From positions 62,001 through 126,000 of the forward strand of contig NZ_JANKMS010000012.1 of the NCBI RefSeq assembly GCF_024649945.1: a stretch of DNA of 64,000 nucleotides, given 5' to 3'. Source of the stretch: Flavobacterium panacis (GTDB lineage: Bacteria; Bacteroidota; Bacteroidia; Flavobacteriales; Flavobacteriaceae). Within the stretch, counting starts at the first letter, position 1. Every line of letters begins with the position of its first letter. The position numbers and the translations under genes are program-made. The notes beneath the pieces are model-generated. The model was not told the DNA's origin and made no database searches. It saw nothing but the letters and a program-made list of their open reading frames with translations. Below are positions 1 to 7,487 of the stretch, one piece after another.

Positions 1-13
1 TGCGAATGTATAC

Positions 14-46
14 AAAAACTGCTTATTCAGGATTGTAATAAGCAGT
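14..46 (-). terminator. Intrinsic terminator after the LOG-family gene
   Basis: A perfect 10-bp stem (18-27 with 37-46, 9-nt loop) is followed on the minus strand by a run of five T. It sits 13 bases past the stop codon of the gene at 59-640. Confidence 0.75.
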
Positions 47-58
47 GTTTATTCTGTT

Positions 59-640
59 TTAAATTTCTTTTTTATCAATCCATTTTCCAACAGTAGGAGC
101 GGTGTAATTTCTCATTTGCTGTAATAAATCTTCAACATTATCGCTTACTAAAAGCATTTCTCTATTTACTTCTTTAAGCAAACCTTGGGAGGTCATAGTT
201 TTAAGTAGTGCTATAAGAGAATCATAAAAGCCATTTACATTCAAAACGGCAATTGGTTTTTTATGAAGTCCCAATTGTGCCCAAGTCAACATTTCGAAAA
301 GCTCTTCGAGAGTTCCGAAACCGCCAGGAAGAGCAATCACGCCGTCGCATAAATCATTCATTTTTGTCTTGCGTTCGTGCATGCTTTCTACGACAATTAA
401 TTCGGTCAAATTTAAATGAGCAATTTCTTTTGATCGTAAAAAGTTTGGCAATACACCAATTACTTTTCCACCAGCGTTCAAAGCTCCGTCTGCAACAGCT
501 CCCATTAAACCGACATTCGCACCTCCGTAAACTAATTCTATATTTTGTTCTGCAAGTGTTTTTCCTAAAGCAGCAGCTTGTTCTTCGTATATTTTTTCTG
601 TACCGAAGCTAGAGGCACAGAAGACCGTTATTCTTTTCAT
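59..640 (-). CDS. LOG-family (TIGR00730) phosphoribohydrolase
   Basis: This 193-residue protein matches the lysine-decarboxylase-like LOG family in length and motifs. The signature PGGFGTLEE lies at residues 105-113 and MHERK at 87-91; together they form the nucleotide-binding active site. Family members cleave nucleoside 5'-monophosphates, including cytokinin ribotides, to free base and ribose 5-phosphate. It has no signal peptide and is expected to be cytosolic. It is transcribed alone and has its own terminator. The family assignment is secure. The physiological substrate in a non-plant-associated bacterium is unknown, and older lysine decarboxylase annotations of this family should be ignored. 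Confidence 0.9.
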   Translation of the reverse strand: MKRITVFCASSFGTEKIYEEQAAALGKTLAEQNIELVYGGANVGLMGAVADGALNAGGKVIGVLPNFLRSKEIAHLNLTELIVVESMHERKTKMNDLCDGVIALPGGFGTLEELFEMLTWAQLGLHKKPIAVLNVNGFYDSLIALLKTMTSQGLLKEVNREMLLVSDNVEDLLQQMRNYTAPTVGKWIDKKEI

Positions 641-740
641 TGTTGTAGTAGTTAAATGTTAAAAGTAAAAAGTTAGAGGATTGCTGTAAAGTATTTTTAT
701 TCGATTTTACTGCAAACTGAAACTGCAAACTGTGACTCAA

Positions 741-1262
741 TTATTTCTTCAATTCATACTCAAAGTACGGTACTTCGACGCCATTCACATTAAATGTCAA
801 ATCATTAATTTTTTCTGCTCCGAGTTTTAAAACAGCTTTTTGCGAACGGAAATTTTCTGACCCAATATGAAAAAGTATAGAATCAACGTATTGAAAAGCA
901 TAGTCAATCAATAATTGCTTGTTTGACTTATTGTAAAGTCCGCCCCAATATTTTCTGGTAATAAAAGTGTATCCAATTGCAACGCTCGATTTTTCGGGAT
1001 TGTAATCGTAAAAACTAGTTGTTCCCATTACTTCATTGGTTTGTTTATCGAGAATTAAAAACGGACTTTTTGTAATTATGATGTCAAAAAAAGTTTTAAA
1101 AGCTTCTCTTTGATAACGGTTTTTCACAGGATTTTGTTCCCAAATTAACGGGTCGGAAGCTGCTTCAAATAATGCTTCAAAATGTTTTTCTTCTAACGGA
1201 ATTAATTTTGTGATTTCGTTTTCTAAGAAATCCGGCTGTAAATTGAAGTTTGATGTTGACAT
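741..1262 (-). CDS. GNAT-family N-acetyltransferase (RimJ/RimL type)
   Basis: The 173-residue protein has the layout of RimJ/RimL-like acetyltransferases: an early region around EEKHFEALFEA, a central beta strand ending SSVAIGYTF (92-100) and a following RKYWGG segment (103-108) where the acetyl-CoA pyrophosphate loop is expected. The C-terminal half contains FRSQKAVLKLG, which resembles the usual N-x-x-S-x-x-x-x-x-x-x-G motif. The acceptor, a protein N-terminus or a small amine, cannot be told from sequence. The gene is separated from its neighbours by a tandem-word gap on one side and a palindromic repeat on the other, so it is probably monocistronic. Confidence 0.85.
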   Translation of the reverse strand: MSTSNFNLQPDFLENEITKLIPLEEKHFEALFEAASDPLIWEQNPVKNRYQREAFKTFFDIIITKSPFLILDKQTNEVMGTTSFYDYNPEKSSVAIGYTFITRKYWGGLYNKSNKQLLIDYAFQYVDSILFHIGSENFRSQKAVLKLGAEKINDLTFNVNGVEVPYFEYELKK

Positions 1263-1302
1263 TGTTTATGTTTTTTTTTTGATTTTTTAATTAAGTCAAG
1301 TT

Positions 1303-1406
1303 TGTCATTTCGACCGAAGGGAGAAATCACACTAGTATTTCCGTACAGAAAAGTTCCAATCTTTTTAGAATTACGAGTGTGATTTCTCCCTTCGGTCGAA
1401 ATGACA
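1303..1406. repeat. Palindromic intergenic element, family A copy 1
   Basis: The arms 1303-1333 and 1376-1406 are exact reverse complements over 31 bases and enclose a 42-base centre. The arm begins TGTCATTTCGACCGAAGG and continues GAGAAATCACACT. The same arm recurs at 62151-62254, and a variant occurs at 43937-44037. The element fills the gap between the lactonase and acetyltransferase genes and its right arm ends 7 bases before the lactonase stop codon. No transposase or recognisable target duplication is visible. Confidence 0.95.
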
Positions 1407-1412
1407 CAAGAA

Positions 1413-2537
1413 TCAAATTCTCTTAATCTGTACACAAGAAACATTCTCCATTTTAACCTGTTTTCCTGTTTTTTTCAATAATCCGGTTTTAGGATCTCTT
1501 TTAAAAACAACAATATTTCCGGTTTGAACATTTGAAGCGACTAAAAATTTCCCGCTTTCGTCAAGGGCAAAAACACGTGGATGTTTTCCTAAAGTAGATT
1601 GATAGCCAATATTTTTTAGTAATCCGTTTTCGTCTATGGAGAAAATGGCGATGTTGTTTTCTTTTCCTCTATTGGTTGCATACAGAAATTTTCCGTCTAG
1701 CGAAATATGAACATCAGAGCTTTCAAAACCTTCTTTTATTTTATCAGGATGTGTTGCAATACGTTGTATTTTATTCAAAGTGCCATTTTCATATTTATAA
1801 ACACTTATCTGTCCCGCCATTTCTTCAATACAATACCCAAATTTTTGATTAGGATGAAAAGTAAAATGTCTTGGACCAGCTTCTAAATCGGTTTTTGTAA
1901 ATGGATTTTTAGTTTCCACTAAAGGCTTTTTCTGATTTTCATCAAAAGCATAACAACGTATTTTATCAGCTCCTAAATCAGGTAAAAATAGGTAATCGTT
2001 TTCAGGCGAAAATACAGCCGAATGTACATGTGATTTGGTTTGTCTTTCTTTATGAGTGCTTCCATCTGAATATTGAAAATTCTGCGCAAGCGAATCTATT
2101 TTACCATTTTCTAAAATCGGAAAAACAGAAACACTTCCTTCTGTATAATTAGCATTTGCAATCCATTTACCACTTTTATGTACAGAAACATAGACAGGAT
2201 TTTCGCCTCCGCTTCTTTGACTGTTTAAAAAAGTTAGACTTTTATTTTTAGGATTGAATTCAAAACTACTGATACTTCCTGCATTTGGCGTTTTAGTATC
2301 GGTACAAGCATAAACATATTTTCCGTTTGGAGAAACTGCCAAATAAGACGGATTCACAACATTCTTAACCGAAGTAAATTTGGTTAATTTTCCGTTCAAT
2401 GTGTCCAATTCGTAAACCTGAATTGCTTCAGCGGTTTTATCACGATTGTAAGATCCCAAAAAGACATAAGTATTTTGAGAAAAAAGGTTTATCGTTAATA
2501 AAAATGCAATTGAAAAATAGTATGTTTTTTGTTTCAT
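1413..2537 (-). CDS. Secreted lactonase, 7-bladed beta-propeller (6-phosphogluconolactonase-like)
   Basis: The 374-residue protein starts with a hydrophobic signal peptide ending in LFSQ and continues with repeated blades typical of the lactonase family PF10282 (for example YVFLGSYNRD, YLAVSPNGKYVYAC and the late segment HPRVFALDESGKFLVAS). Cytosolic relatives such as E. coli Pgl hydrolyse 6-phosphogluconolactone. The export signal makes a pentose-phosphate role unlikely here, so an extracytoplasmic lactone or a purely structural propeller is equally possible. It is transcribed alone, with tandem-word DNA upstream. Confidence 0.85.
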   Translation of the reverse strand: MKQKTYYFSIAFLLTINLFSQNTYVFLGSYNRDKTAEAIQVYELDTLNGKLTKFTSVKNVVNPSYLAVSPNGKYVYACTDTKTPNAGSISSFEFNPKNKSLTFLNSQRSGGENPVYVSVHKSGKWIANANYTEGSVSVFPILENGKIDSLAQNFQYSDGSTHKERQTKSHVHSAVFSPENDYLFLPDLGADKIRCYAFDENQKKPLVETKNPFTKTDLEAGPRHFTFHPNQKFGYCIEEMAGQISVYKYENGTLNKIQRIATHPDKIKEGFESSDVHISLDGKFLYATNRGKENNIAIFSIDENGLLKNIGYQSTLGKHPRVFALDESGKFLVASNVQTGNIVVFKRDPKTGLLKKTGKQVKMENVSCVQIKRI

Positions 2538-2550
2538 ATTTAAGTCTCGG

Positions 2551-2647
2551 TTTTCAGTCTTAGTTTTCAGTTTTCAGTCTCAGTCACAGTCACAGTTTTC
2601 AGTTTCATGGCAATCTAAAATCTAAAATCTAAAATCTACAATCTAAA
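2551..2647. repeat. Two adjacent tandem-word arrays
   Basis: The gap between two minus-strand genes contains an irregular array of the word TTTTCAGTCT and its CAGTCACAG variants (2551-2606), followed by five copies of the 7-mer ATCTAAA (2613-2647, one copy with a single change). The units are too short and lack spacers, so this is not CRISPR. A smaller array of ACTGCAAACTGA words occurs at 709-732. Confidence 0.85.
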
Positions 2648-2648
2648 A

Positions 2649-3752
2649 TTATTTAACTCCTTTCCACCATTGTTTAAATTCCTGTTTTTCGTTTTTCAAT
2701 TCAATCACTTCTCCAATCATTGGTGTGATTAATGGAATCGGATTGTCAGACAAACTATTTAATTCGGTTACTCTATTTAATGGTTCGTCCCAAGAATGCA
2801 ACGATAAAGCAAATTTTGAAGAATGTACAGGAAAAACTCTTTTCGCTCTTAAGTCTTTCATCGCTTTAATCACGTCTTCTGGCATATTGTGAATGTATTT
2901 CCACTTCTCATTATATTGTCCATTGTCAAGCAAAACAACATCAAAAGGACCATATTTTTCGCCAATTTGGGCAAAGTGAGTATCATAACCACTATCGCCT
3001 CCCAAATACATTTTAAAGTCTTTGGTTTCTAAAATGAAAGAAGTCCAAAGTGTATTGCATCTTTTAAAACTTCTTCCAGAAAAATGTCTGGATGGAGCTG
3101 TATGAAGCGTTAGATTTTCATCTAATTGAATGGTAGAAAACCAATCTTTTTCGATAATATTTTCAGAAGGAAAACCCCAGAATTCAAAATGTGAACCCAC
3201 ACCAAGAGCCGTTATAATTTTTTTAGTTTTAGGTTTTAATTTCAGAATGGTATCATAATCCAAATGATCGTAATGATCGTGTGTAATCAATAAATAATCA
3301 ATTTCTGGAAGATCTTCAACTGTGTAAATATCAGATCCTTTAAAAGATTTTGTAGTTCCGGGAATAGGAGAGGCGTTGCCACTGAAAACTGGATCAATTA
3401 AAAAACGTTTTCCTTCCAACTGAATAAAATAAGAAGAATGCCCAAACCAAACTAAAACATCTTGATTGGCAGAAAGTTCTTTTAAATTGGTTTTTACAGA
3501 CGGAATCAAATCGGTTGGCGTTTTTCTATCTACTTTTTTGAAGAAGAATTCAAATAAAACTCCCGCCATACTTGCGCCTTCGGCAAGATCGGGAGTGAAC
3601 GATTGATTTTCGAATTTACCATTTTTATATTGAGGCGAATTTTGAATTACAGTAAGTCTTTCGCCAGAAGGCGCTTTTCCAAATTTTGGATGTTTTAGAA
3701 ATCGGTAAGAAGCAATAACGATTAAAAGTATTAGAATTAAGAATGTGATCAT
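2649..3752 (-). CDS. Membrane-anchored MBL-fold metallo-hydrolase (UlaG/NAPE-PLD-like)
   Basis: A single N-terminal transmembrane helix (residues 1-18) is followed by a metallo-beta-lactamase fold domain. The metal-binding motif THDHYDHLD spans residues 157-165, with further ligands likely in GGDSGYD (250-256) and VHSSKF near 314-319. The length (367) and the FGHSSYFIQLEGKRFLIDP opening match the UlaG/YtnP/NAPE-PLD-like group that hydrolyses phosphodiesters or lactones. It is the last gene of a three-gene operon, 2 bases after the DUF1801 gene. The substrate is unknown. Confidence 0.85.
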   Translation of the reverse strand: MITFLILILLIVIASYRFLKHPKFGKAPSGERLTVIQNSPQYKNGKFENQSFTPDLAEGASMAGVLFEFFFKKVDRKTPTDLIPSVKTNLKELSANQDVLVWFGHSSYFIQLEGKRFLIDPVFSGNASPIPGTTKSFKGSDIYTVEDLPEIDYLLITHDHYDHLDYDTILKLKPKTKKIITALGVGSHFEFWGFPSENIIEKDWFSTIQLDENLTLHTAPSRHFSGRSFKRCNTLWTSFILETKDFKMYLGGDSGYDTHFAQIGEKYGPFDVVLLDNGQYNEKWKYIHNMPEDVIKAMKDLRAKRVFPVHSSKFALSLHSWDEPLNRVTELNSLSDNPIPLITPMIGEVIELKNEKQEFKQWWKGVK

Positions 3753-3754
3753 AT

Positions 3755-4177
3755 TTATTTGGAGGGATATAATTTTTGAGTGTATTCAATAGAACGTAAA
3801 ATTATCTTTTTTAAGATTTCTATGTCGATATCGGCTAATTTTTTAATGTAGATACAAGCTTTAGAAGAAGTGTGTTTTCCAAGTTGAGATAAAAGTTCTT
3901 CTCTATTTTCTTCAGGCAGATAAAAATAAACAGTCATTGCAGTTTTTCTTGGCGAAAAACCCGCTAATGGCGCGTCACCTTCATGTCCGCTTTCATATTT
4001 GTAATGATAACTTCCAAAGCCAATAATACTTGGTCCCCACATTTTGGGTTCAAAACCTGTGGTTTCCTGAATGATTGTAAGAAGTTCAAAAGCATCATTT
4101 CTTTTAACTTCATTATCGACAGCATTAATAAATTCAGTAACGCTGTTTTGGGTTTCTGTAGTTTTATTTTTTGCCAT
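3755..4177 (-). CDS. DUF1801 (YdhG-like) domain protein
   Basis: The 140-residue protein fits the DUF1801 family, recognised by the central GPSIIGFGSYHYKY segment and the SPRKTAMTVYFY strand, with C-terminal helices containing IEILKKIILRSIEY. No catalytic motif or export signal is visible, so it is probably a small cytosolic protein. Its start overlaps the end of the serine hydrolase gene by 14 bases, which indicates translational coupling, and the MBL hydrolase follows directly. The family's biochemical role is not established. Confidence 0.8.
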   Translation of the reverse strand: MAKNKTTETQNSVTEFINAVDNEVKRNDAFELLTIIQETTGFEPKMWGPSIIGFGSYHYKYESGHEGDAPLAGFSPRKTAMTVYFYLPEENREELLSQLGKHTSSKACIYIKKLADIDIEILKKIILRSIEYTQKLYPSK

Positions 4178-5213
4178 TTTTACTTAATAAATCACTTTTA
4201 AAAAGAATATTTTTGATTTTGAATTCAGTTGCATAAAACAAGTTAGCATCTTCCGGCATCTGATTTTCTAAAGCAATCAGACTCACATCACTTTCAGGAA
4301 AGTATAAATTTACAGCAGAAAATCCGTTTCCAAGACCAGTATGTCCAAAATATTTTACAGGTTCTTTTTCGATAATTCTTAAACCGTAACCGTATCCTTC
4401 TTTTTCTTTTCCAAAGAAATTATGCTGATTTTTAATGGTGTAAGAGGTCATTAATTTGTATGATTCAGGTTTTAAGATTTTCCCTTTATGAAGATTATTA
4501 TTCCAAATTAAAAGATCTTTAACGTTAGAAACAAGACCACTTGAAGGCACTCTGTAAGGACTTATTAAATTATTTTCAGCTTTTTTAAAATTAGTATTGT
4601 TGCTCATGTATCCTGTAACTAAATTTTGATCACTGTCTTTAGAGTAGCAAAAGGTATGATTCATTTTAAGTTTTTTAAACAAAGCATTCGCCAGTTCTGA
4701 ATAGCTTTTTTTAGAAACGGCTTCAAGAATCTGACCTAATATCGGATAACCTTCATTACCATATTTAAAATCAGTTCCGGGTTTAAAAAGCAAAGGTTTT
4801 TGTAAATCAGTAATGCCATGCGAATGATTTAATAACTGATGCACTGTGATTGTGTCTGCCCATGTTTGTTTTAAATTGGGCAAATATTTTTTTATCGGAG
4901 TATGGAGATCGATCTTACCTTTCTCCACTTCTTGCAAAACCAAAGAAGCAGTAATTTGTCTGGTTAAAGACATAATTTCAAATTGACTATCGATTGTCAA
5001 AGGTTTTTTGGTTTCAAAATTAGCAAATCCTTTTGCTTTTGAATAAACTGTCTTCCCATTTTTCGAAATCAAAACCACGCCATTAAATTTCGGATTGGCA
5101 TTTTGAAGTATACTATCAATACTTTTTTGATACTTGTCGTTTTTCTGTGCCGTTGAATTACAGCTTGTTAAAATGATTAGAGCTAAGAAGGCGATTTTGG
5201 TAATGAAGTTCAT
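4164..5213 (-). CDS. Serine hydrolase lipoprotein, beta-lactamase/class C family, with Arg in place of the motif Lys
   Basis: The 349-residue protein has a lipoprotein signal with the lipobox Cys at residue 18 (ILTSC). It has the three landmarks of class C/penicillin-binding serine hydrolases: the nucleophile motif at 82-85, a YGN motif at 151-153 and an HTG motif at 291-293. The first motif reads SLTR, so the general-base lysine of SxxK is replaced by arginine (codon AGA, one transition from AAA). If this is not a sequencing error, the usual acylation mechanism is impaired. It is the first gene of the operon with the DUF1801 protein and MBL hydrolase. Confidence 0.85.
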   Translation of the reverse strand: MNFITKIAFLALIILTSCNSTAQKNDKYQKSIDSILQNANPKFNGVVLISKNGKTVYSKAKGFANFETKKPLTIDSQFEIMSLTRQITASLVLQEVEKGKIDLHTPIKKYLPNLKQTWADTITVHQLLNHSHGITDLQKPLLFKPGTDFKYGNEGYPILGQILEAVSKKSYSELANALFKKLKMNHTFCYSKDSDQNLVTGYMSNNTNFKKAENNLISPYRVPSSGLVSNVKDLLIWNNNLHKGKILKPESYKLMTSYTIKNQHNFFGKEKEGYGYGLRIIEKEPVKYFGHTGLGNGFSAVNLYFPESDVSLIALENQMPEDANLFYATEFKIKNILFKSDLLSKNGKK

Positions 5214-5217
5214 TTAT

Positions 5218-5342
5218 AATTGTTAATGGTAAATTGTTAATGGTAAATTGTTAATTGTTAATGTTTGTTTGTCGATTTTGTTTCAGAGTTAGTTTTTATA
5301 GTCTTGATATAATTAATAATTTACCATTTACCATTAACAATT
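5218..5342. repeat. Palindromic intergenic element built from an iterated word
   Basis: The arms 5218-5234 and 5326-5342 are perfect 17-bp reverse complements (AATTGTTAATGGTAAAT). The left side iterates the 14-mer TTGTTAATGGTAAA, and the right side carries GGTAAATGGTAAA when read in reverse. The element fills the whole gap between the serine hydrolase and the NTF2-like gene. Confidence 0.9.
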
Positions 5343-5345
5343 AAA

Positions 5346-5714
5346 CTAAAACATCCCATTTTCATTAATAGTTTCTTTTGGAATTGGTTGTCCTAAATCC
5401 CAAAGTTCGATGATTTTATCCTCTTTGAATTTTAGGATATGAACTACGGCGAAACCAATATCTGTAGGGGTTTGTTTAAGATGTGAATGTACCGCAACGA
5501 GATTTTCGTCTTCCAAAATATGATGAATTTTAAAAATCTTATTCGGGTTTGTTCTGGCCGATTCTTCCATAGCAAGCATCAAAGTTTCTGCATCGCCTTT
5601 GAAGTGTGCGTTATGATGTTTGAAATTCTTTCCGACATATAATCGAAAACCCTCATGAGAATGCCCTTTTGCTGCGAGATTCAGGAAGTTTCTAGCGATT
5701 TCTTTCTTAGTCAT
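5346..5714 (-). CDS. NTF2-like (SnoaL-type) polyketide-cyclase-fold protein
   Basis: The 122-residue protein has the compact NTF2/SnoaL fold pattern: an N-terminal helix, the KNFKHHNAHFKGD segment, and the terminal strands AVVHILKFKEDKIIELWDLGQ, here seen as VVHILKFKEDKI followed by ELWDLGQ. This ending is characteristic of the predicted SnoaL-like aldol condensation group. There is no signal peptide. Members include small-molecule isomerases and ligand-binding proteins, so the specific activity cannot be assigned. It appears monocistronic. Confidence 0.8.
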   Translation of the reverse strand: MTKKEIARNFLNLAAKGHSHEGFRLYVGKNFKHHNAHFKGDAETLMLAMEESARTNPNKIFKIHHILEDENLVAVHSHLKQTPTDIGFAVVHILKFKEDKIIELWDLGQPIPKETINENGMF

Positions 5715-5802
5715 AATTCAATGTTTTAAAGCAAACTAAGGTATGAAATTAAGCGCTATAATTATTGCAGAAAACGAGTTGAATTTTATAAAATTAAATT
5801 GC

Positions 5803-6006
5803 TTACGATTTGATTTTTGAAAGGTCTATACCGAGTTTAGTGAATTCTTTTTCTCCCAATTCCGTTATGTAAAAATGTTTGTCGGAGGGGGATTTTTTAG
5901 CAATCCATTTTTTGTCGGCAAAGTTCTCCAAAAGCAATTCGCCGAGTTTGCCACCGAGATGTTCGTAGCATTTTTTTGCTGGTTTTATAGAAGATTCATC
6001 ACTCAT
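5803..6006 (-). CDS. Stand-alone C-terminal half of an ArsR-type regulator
   Basis: The 67-residue protein resembles the effector-side C-terminal part of longer ArsR regulators, which usually reads CYDHLAGRLG followed by a short strand-hairpin and a LTxxGxxxxxxLGID ending. Here these are CYEHLGGKLG (residues 13-22), FYITELGEKEF and KLGIDL. The winged-helix DNA-binding half is absent and no upstream coding remnant is visible. It lies 2 bases after a four-helix membrane protein gene and near an AHSA1-type gene, a family often paired with ArsR regulators. Confidence 0.7.
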   Translation of the reverse strand: MSDESSIKPAKKCYEHLGGKLGELLLENFADKKWIAKKSPSDKHFYITELGEKEFTKLGIDLSKIKS

Positions 6007-6008
6007 GA

Positions 6009-6422
6009 TTATTTCTTTTTTGTAGCAATTTTTGAAGCTAAATAAGCTGCTGGAAGATAAGCAAAAACTAAGTCGATAATGCTAAACCAAATTGGAGACG
6101 GAAGCGTATAAACCATGACAATGCCACCAAACAAAAAGAAAGCGCCAATAAAAAAAGCCAGTTTGGTTTTGTTTGAAGCAACAATCAATGCTGTAGTCAA
6201 AGCACCGCCAAAAGTTCCGATGGCATGGGCCAAAAACGGAAACAGAAAATGTTTGGGTTCAAACAAATGCATAGTTGCTTTTAATCCTTCTGCAGTTGTA
6301 ACATCGGCGCCGTTTGGAGGCGGAATTATAGAACCACTTAATGAAATAATACTCATGTTGATAATGCTTCCAATAACAAGGCCAGCAAGAACAGCCAAAG
6401 TGTTTCTAAAAAGTGGATTCAT
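6009..6422 (-). CDS. Small four-helix integral membrane protein
   Basis: The 137-residue protein has four hydrophobic segments, near residues 7-30, 58-80, 87-108 and 112-131, separated by short loops. Glycine and alanine content in the helices is high. I do not recognise a characterised family. It lies directly upstream of the ArsR-like fragment (2-base gap), so the two are probably co-transcribed, and downstream of the AHSA1-type gene. Confidence 0.75.
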   Translation of the reverse strand: MNPLFRNTLAVLAGLVIGSIINMSIISLSGSIIPPPNGADVTTAEGLKATMHLFEPKHFLFPFLAHAIGTFGGALTTALIVASNKTKLAFFIGAFFLFGGIVMVYTLPSPIWFSIIDLVFAYLPAAYLASKIATKKK

Positions 6423-6458
6423 AATTTTCGTGATTTAGTACAACGAATTTATGAAAAA

Positions 6459-6947
6459 TTAATTTCCTGCCGATAACTTCTTTTCATTTTCTGTTTGCGG
6501 TTTTCCTGTAGCGTTAGGTTCTCCTTTTCCTGTTTCAATAAGTTTTTTTAGGCTGTTCTGAATATAATTTGTCCAAGCATCACGACAGATTTCAAAACAT
6601 TCGTCTTCTGGAACTAATCCGAAATGAGTGAAAGTCAATTGAGTTTTTCCGTCTTTTTCTTTGATTTCAAAAGTAGGTTTTGTTCCTGTCCATTCGGTTT
6701 TATCTTCAGTGAATTTGAAATAATTCTTTTCGATAAACCAAACCATTTTCTGATTCGGAATTACTTCAATCAATTTTATTTTACAGCGATGAACATCTTC
6801 ATAATGATAATCAAATTCGTCATTTAATTCAGCTGTTTTGCCTTCAATTTCTTCAGACCACCAGCCTCGTACGTTTTGAACTGCTTTAAAAACTTCTTCA
6901 GACGAATGATCAACTAGTATTGTTGTGGTAAAATTGTTTGTCTGCAT
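6459..6947 (-). CDS. SRPBCC / AHSA1-like (START-fold) protein
   Basis: The 162-residue protein begins with the SRPBCC strand-helix pattern (TTTILVDHSSEEVFKAVQNV), includes RGWWSEE and a late strand TQLTFTHFGLVP, and ends with the C-terminal amphipathic helix RDAWTNYIQNSLKKLIETG. This is the Bet v 1/Aha1 C-terminal-like hydrophobic-pocket fold. Members bind lipophilic ligands or act with chaperones; no catalytic residue can be named. It likely heads the set with the membrane protein and ArsR-like fragment. A perfect 15-bp inverted repeat precedes its start codon. Confidence 0.85.
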   Translation of the reverse strand: MQTNNFTTTILVDHSSEEVFKAVQNVRGWWSEEIEGKTAELNDEFDYHYEDVHRCKIKLIEVIPNQKMVWFIEKNYFKFTEDKTEWTGTKPTFEIKEKDGKTQLTFTHFGLVPEDECFEICRDAWTNYIQNSLKKLIETGKGEPNATGKPQTENEKKLSAGN

Positions 6948-6952
6948 TTTGG

Positions 6953-6998
6953 ATTGATTATTAGATTAGTAAAGTAAATTTACAATCTAATAATCAAT
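6953..6998. promoter_or_regulatory. Inverted repeat upstream of the AHSA1-type gene
   Basis: ATTGATTATTAGATT (6953-6967) and its exact reverse complement (6984-6998) flank a 16-base spacer. The element begins 6 bases upstream of the start codon at 6947, where a promoter or operator is expected. It may be a regulator site or a short member of the intergenic palindrome class seen elsewhere in the window. Confidence 0.6.
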
Positions 6999-7046
6999 TG
7001 TTTAAGGTGTTAATAGGACAATTTTAAGGTGTGTTTCGGACAAGAT

Positions 7047-7487
7047 TTACAGATAATCAAATAAGAAAACCACACTCATAATCAAGCTTAAAAAAACAAT
7101 TAGACTGATAATCCCAATTACGGTAACTCTCCACCCGTTATAAGTTTCACCTCCATTATTTAAATGGTTTTGAATGTTCTTTTCTTGATATGTTTTTAAA
7201 AAGTAAGAAGCTACAAAAGAATAAACTATGGGAAAAACGATAGATGGAAAATTTTCTGGTAAAAGAAAAACCAAACAAAGTATAAAAAAGGATGAGATAG
7301 CCGTAATTGTCCAAGTTTTTCGTGCTTTTTCGGCATCATTAAAAACTTTAAAATTTTCAGCTATGCAATAGCCAGCGACTAGTGGTCCAGCTAAGAATGT
7401 TCCAATACGAATGGCTTTTTCTGAGTAAATTTTTTCGGTTGGGATTTCTTCAAAAACGGATTTTTCTACATTTTCTTCTGTTGACAT
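7047..7487 (-). CDS. Hypothetical membrane protein
   Basis: The 146-residue protein has an acidic N-terminal cytoplasmic stretch (about 35 residues) and about four hydrophobic segments, around 27-45, 59-77, 79-96 and 122-145. I do not recognise the family. Its start codon overlaps the stop of the upstream flavodoxin-fold oxidoreductase gene in a TAATG arrangement, so translation is coupled. Confidence 0.75.
   Translation of the reverse strand: MSTEENVEKSVFEEIPTEKIYSEKAIRIGTFLAGPLVAGYCIAENFKVFNDAEKARKTWTITAISSFFILCLVFLLPENFPSIVFPIVYSFVASYFLKTYQEKNIQNHLNNGGETYNGWRVTVIGIISLIVFLSLIMSVVFLFDYL

Noticed and set aside
1223-1444. Short minus-strand open frame across the family A palindrome
   Set aside because: It simply reads through the inverted repeat and overlaps two real genes; the same arm gives similar meaningless frames at other copies.
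2613-2647. Possible CRISPR array
   Set aside because: The units are 7 bases long, directly adjacent and without spacers or cas genes; this is a simple tandem repeat.
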